From Entrophospora sp. SA101 (Eukaryota; Glomeromycota; Glomeromycetes; Entrophosporales; Entrophosporaceae): a stretch of 34,011 bases of DNA. Both the position numbers and the translations under genes were made by a program. Shown piece after piece: positions 32,674 through 34,011 of this stretch; the first letter of the stretch is position 1; each line of letters begins with the position of its first letter. The notes beneath the pieces were generated by a model that searched no databases, was not told the DNA's origin, and saw only the letters and a list, made by a program, of their open reading frames with translations. Location: positions 90,270 through 124,280 of the forward strand of contig CAUDNR010004389.1 in the NCBI GenBank assembly GCA_958430865.1, in the 5' to 3' direction.

Positions 32674-32948
32674 ACAATATCTTGAATGAAGTAAAGTAAA
32701 ATCACATATTGAATTTGCCAATTGTTCGTTAGTAAAAATTGAGAATTGTCCTAAATCACCATCATCATATTCTAATGACTGAAGCCTCTTTTTGAATTGG
32801 GTTAAAAGGCATAAAATTAAATATGCAAATATATTGTTTGGTCAGATTAGGTGAAATCTTTTATGTTGATTGATTTGATTAATTACTAATATGTTATGTT
32901 TCATTTATTTCAAAATAATTAAATAATTAAATATCTTTTTTTTTTATT
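32674..32948. other. Convergent intergenic space
   Basis: AT-rich 3' regions of the NAC-beta fragment and the Arg/Ser-rich gene; no gene or RNA is seen. Confidence 0.5.
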
Positions 32949-33121
32949 TTAATATTTTTTGACTCTTACAACACTTCTTCTATCACTATCGTTATTCCTA
33001 TTTCTACTATCATCATAACTTTTTCTTCGATTTCTACTATTGCCGCTTCCACTCCTTCTCCTCCTCCTCTTAACACCTCTGCTGTCGTATCTATTGTTAT
33101 TCCTTCTTCTCCTGCCTCTAT

Positions 33122-33153
<32 letters not shown>

Positions 33154-33896
33154 ATTCTACTACTACTACTACTATTAATACTACTACTCCTACTTCTACT
33201 ACTACTTCTTCTTCTACTAATGCTACTGCTTCTTCTACTAATGCTACTACTTCTTCTACTAATGCTACTTCTTCTACTACTAATGCTACTTCTTCTACTA
33301 ATGCTACTTCTCCTACTAATGCTACTTCTACTAATGCTACTTCTTCTACTACTACTACTTCTACTACTACTACTACTTTCACTTCTGCTCCTCCTTCTAC
33401 TCCTTCTACTTTTACCACTTCTTTTATTACTTTTAATCCTATTATCTCTACTTCTACTTCTACTTCTTCTATCACTTCTACTTATAATATCACTCTTACT
33501 TACACTATCGTTTCTATTCCTATTGCTGCTTCTCCTATTTTCCTTTCTTCTTCTATCCCTACTCCTACTCCTACTCCTACTATAACTTCTACTCCTACTC
33601 CTACTATAGCTTCTACTCCTGCTCCTACTATAACTTCTACTTCTACTATAACTTCTACTTCTACTCCTACTATAACTTCTACTCCTACTATAACTACTAC
33701 TCCTACTATAATTTCTACCATTTCTACCATTCTTTTTATCATCTTCAGAACTTCTTTTTCTTTTATGATAACTCTTATCATCGTCGCTCCATGAAGGAAT
33801 ACGAATAGTTCTTCTAAGTGCAGCAGCTGCCTTTTCTTCTGTTCTTTTAATAACTGCTTTATTATGATTATTAACGTTTCTCACAATGTTAAACAA
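32949..33896 (-). CDS. Arg/Ser-rich (RS-domain) protein, probably a splicing-related factor
   Basis: A 315-residue reading from the first ATG. Residues 1-60 are a non-repetitive basic region (NVNNHNKAVIKRTEEKAAAA, IRIPSWSDDD). From about 63 to the end lies an extended RS domain with SYSRSRSRSYSRS units, RRSSISRRSSIS units and a RNNNRYDSRG patch. RS domains mediate protein contacts in pre-mRNA splicing, but no RRM or other RNA-binding domain is visible here. The frame stays open upstream to about 33926 (PPCPLPKTNKRFL), where ATTAATAG could be an intron acceptor. The real protein may therefore start further upstream, beyond the microsatellite and the window. Long ORFs on both strands here (poly-Leu, Val/Glu-rich) are by-products of the AGY/CGN repeat. 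Confidence 0.6.
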
Positions 33897-33935
33897 AAAC
33901 CTTTTATTGGTTTTCGGTAGAGGACATGGAGGTCT

Positions 33936-33937
<2 letters not shown>

Positions 33938-34011
<74 letters not shown>
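33938..34011. repeat. (AAT)n microsatellite at the window end
   Basis: About 24 uninterrupted AAT units run to the edge of the window. If the acceptor-like TAG at 33927-33929 (minus strand) is used, the repeat lies in an intron of the Arg/Ser-rich gene. It may also be the point where an assembly contig ended. Confidence 0.95.

Noticed and set aside
33040..33585. 181-residue plus-strand ORF of almost pure leucine
   Set aside because: It is the antisense reading of the Ser/Arg codon repeat of the RS-domain gene; the composition reflects only the repeat.
1..34011. tRNA, rRNA or other structured RNA genes
   Set aside because: I looked for T-arm-like GTTCRA motifs and GC-rich conserved rRNA blocks and saw none; a covariance search would be needed to exclude small RNAs.

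Overview
The window looks like the nuclear genome of a very AT-rich, intron-rich fungus. The best fit is a glomeromycete (arbuscular mycorrhizal fungus) close to Rhizophagus. The reasons are short GT-AG introns, an RNase III of bacterial architecture, an integrase gene of the KRBA2-like type that is common in those genomes, many decayed Tc1 and MITE elements, and long A/T microsatellites. The organism assignment is an inference from these features; no search was run.

Layout. 1-3.4 kb holds two Tc1/mariner relics and a clean hAT-type MITE. 4.1-5.0 kb holds a secreted alpha-carbonic-anhydrase-like protein that has lost all three zinc-binding histidines. 5.0-7.1 kb is gene-poor, with one probable MITE. 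7.1-9.2 kb is a broken integrase gene whose 3' part is an array of in-phase mini-exons. 9.2-11.2 kb is remnant DNA with a MITE. 11.3-14.8 kb holds two divergent genes: ribosomal protein eS21 (minus) and a ten-exon Myb/REB1-like DNA-binding protein (plus). 15.2-15.9 kb holds a small membrane protein (minus), possibly of the Promethin/LDAF1 lipid-droplet family.

From 16 kb the window is built mostly from copies. Block X (16070-18822) copies 24685-27437 and carries the 3' end of an RNase III gene. It joins directly to arm B (18819-23831), a near-identical inverted copy of arm A (7978-12990). A weaker copy relation continues from 23832 to 24060. The first 624 bases of X recur at 24061-24684, and the full original X' follows, running into an intact intronless RNase III gene (27190-28272, minus). 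A third copy of the eS21/Myb locus, block C (29821-32341), ends abruptly inside a different gene, the 3' end of the NAC-beta (BTF3) subunit. An Arg/Ser-rich protein (32949-33896, minus) and a trinucleotide microsatellite close the window.

The genes do not form one pathway. The main theme is structural. One locus (eS21 plus the start of the Myb gene) occurs three times, twice direct and once inverted. The breakpoints lie in coding sequence and create two chimeric ORFs, Myb/RNase III and Myb/NAC-beta. Copy-to-copy identity is nearly complete, so the events are recent, or some junctions are assembly artefacts. Long reads across the junctions at 16070, 18820, 24060, 24685, 29821 and 32341 would decide.
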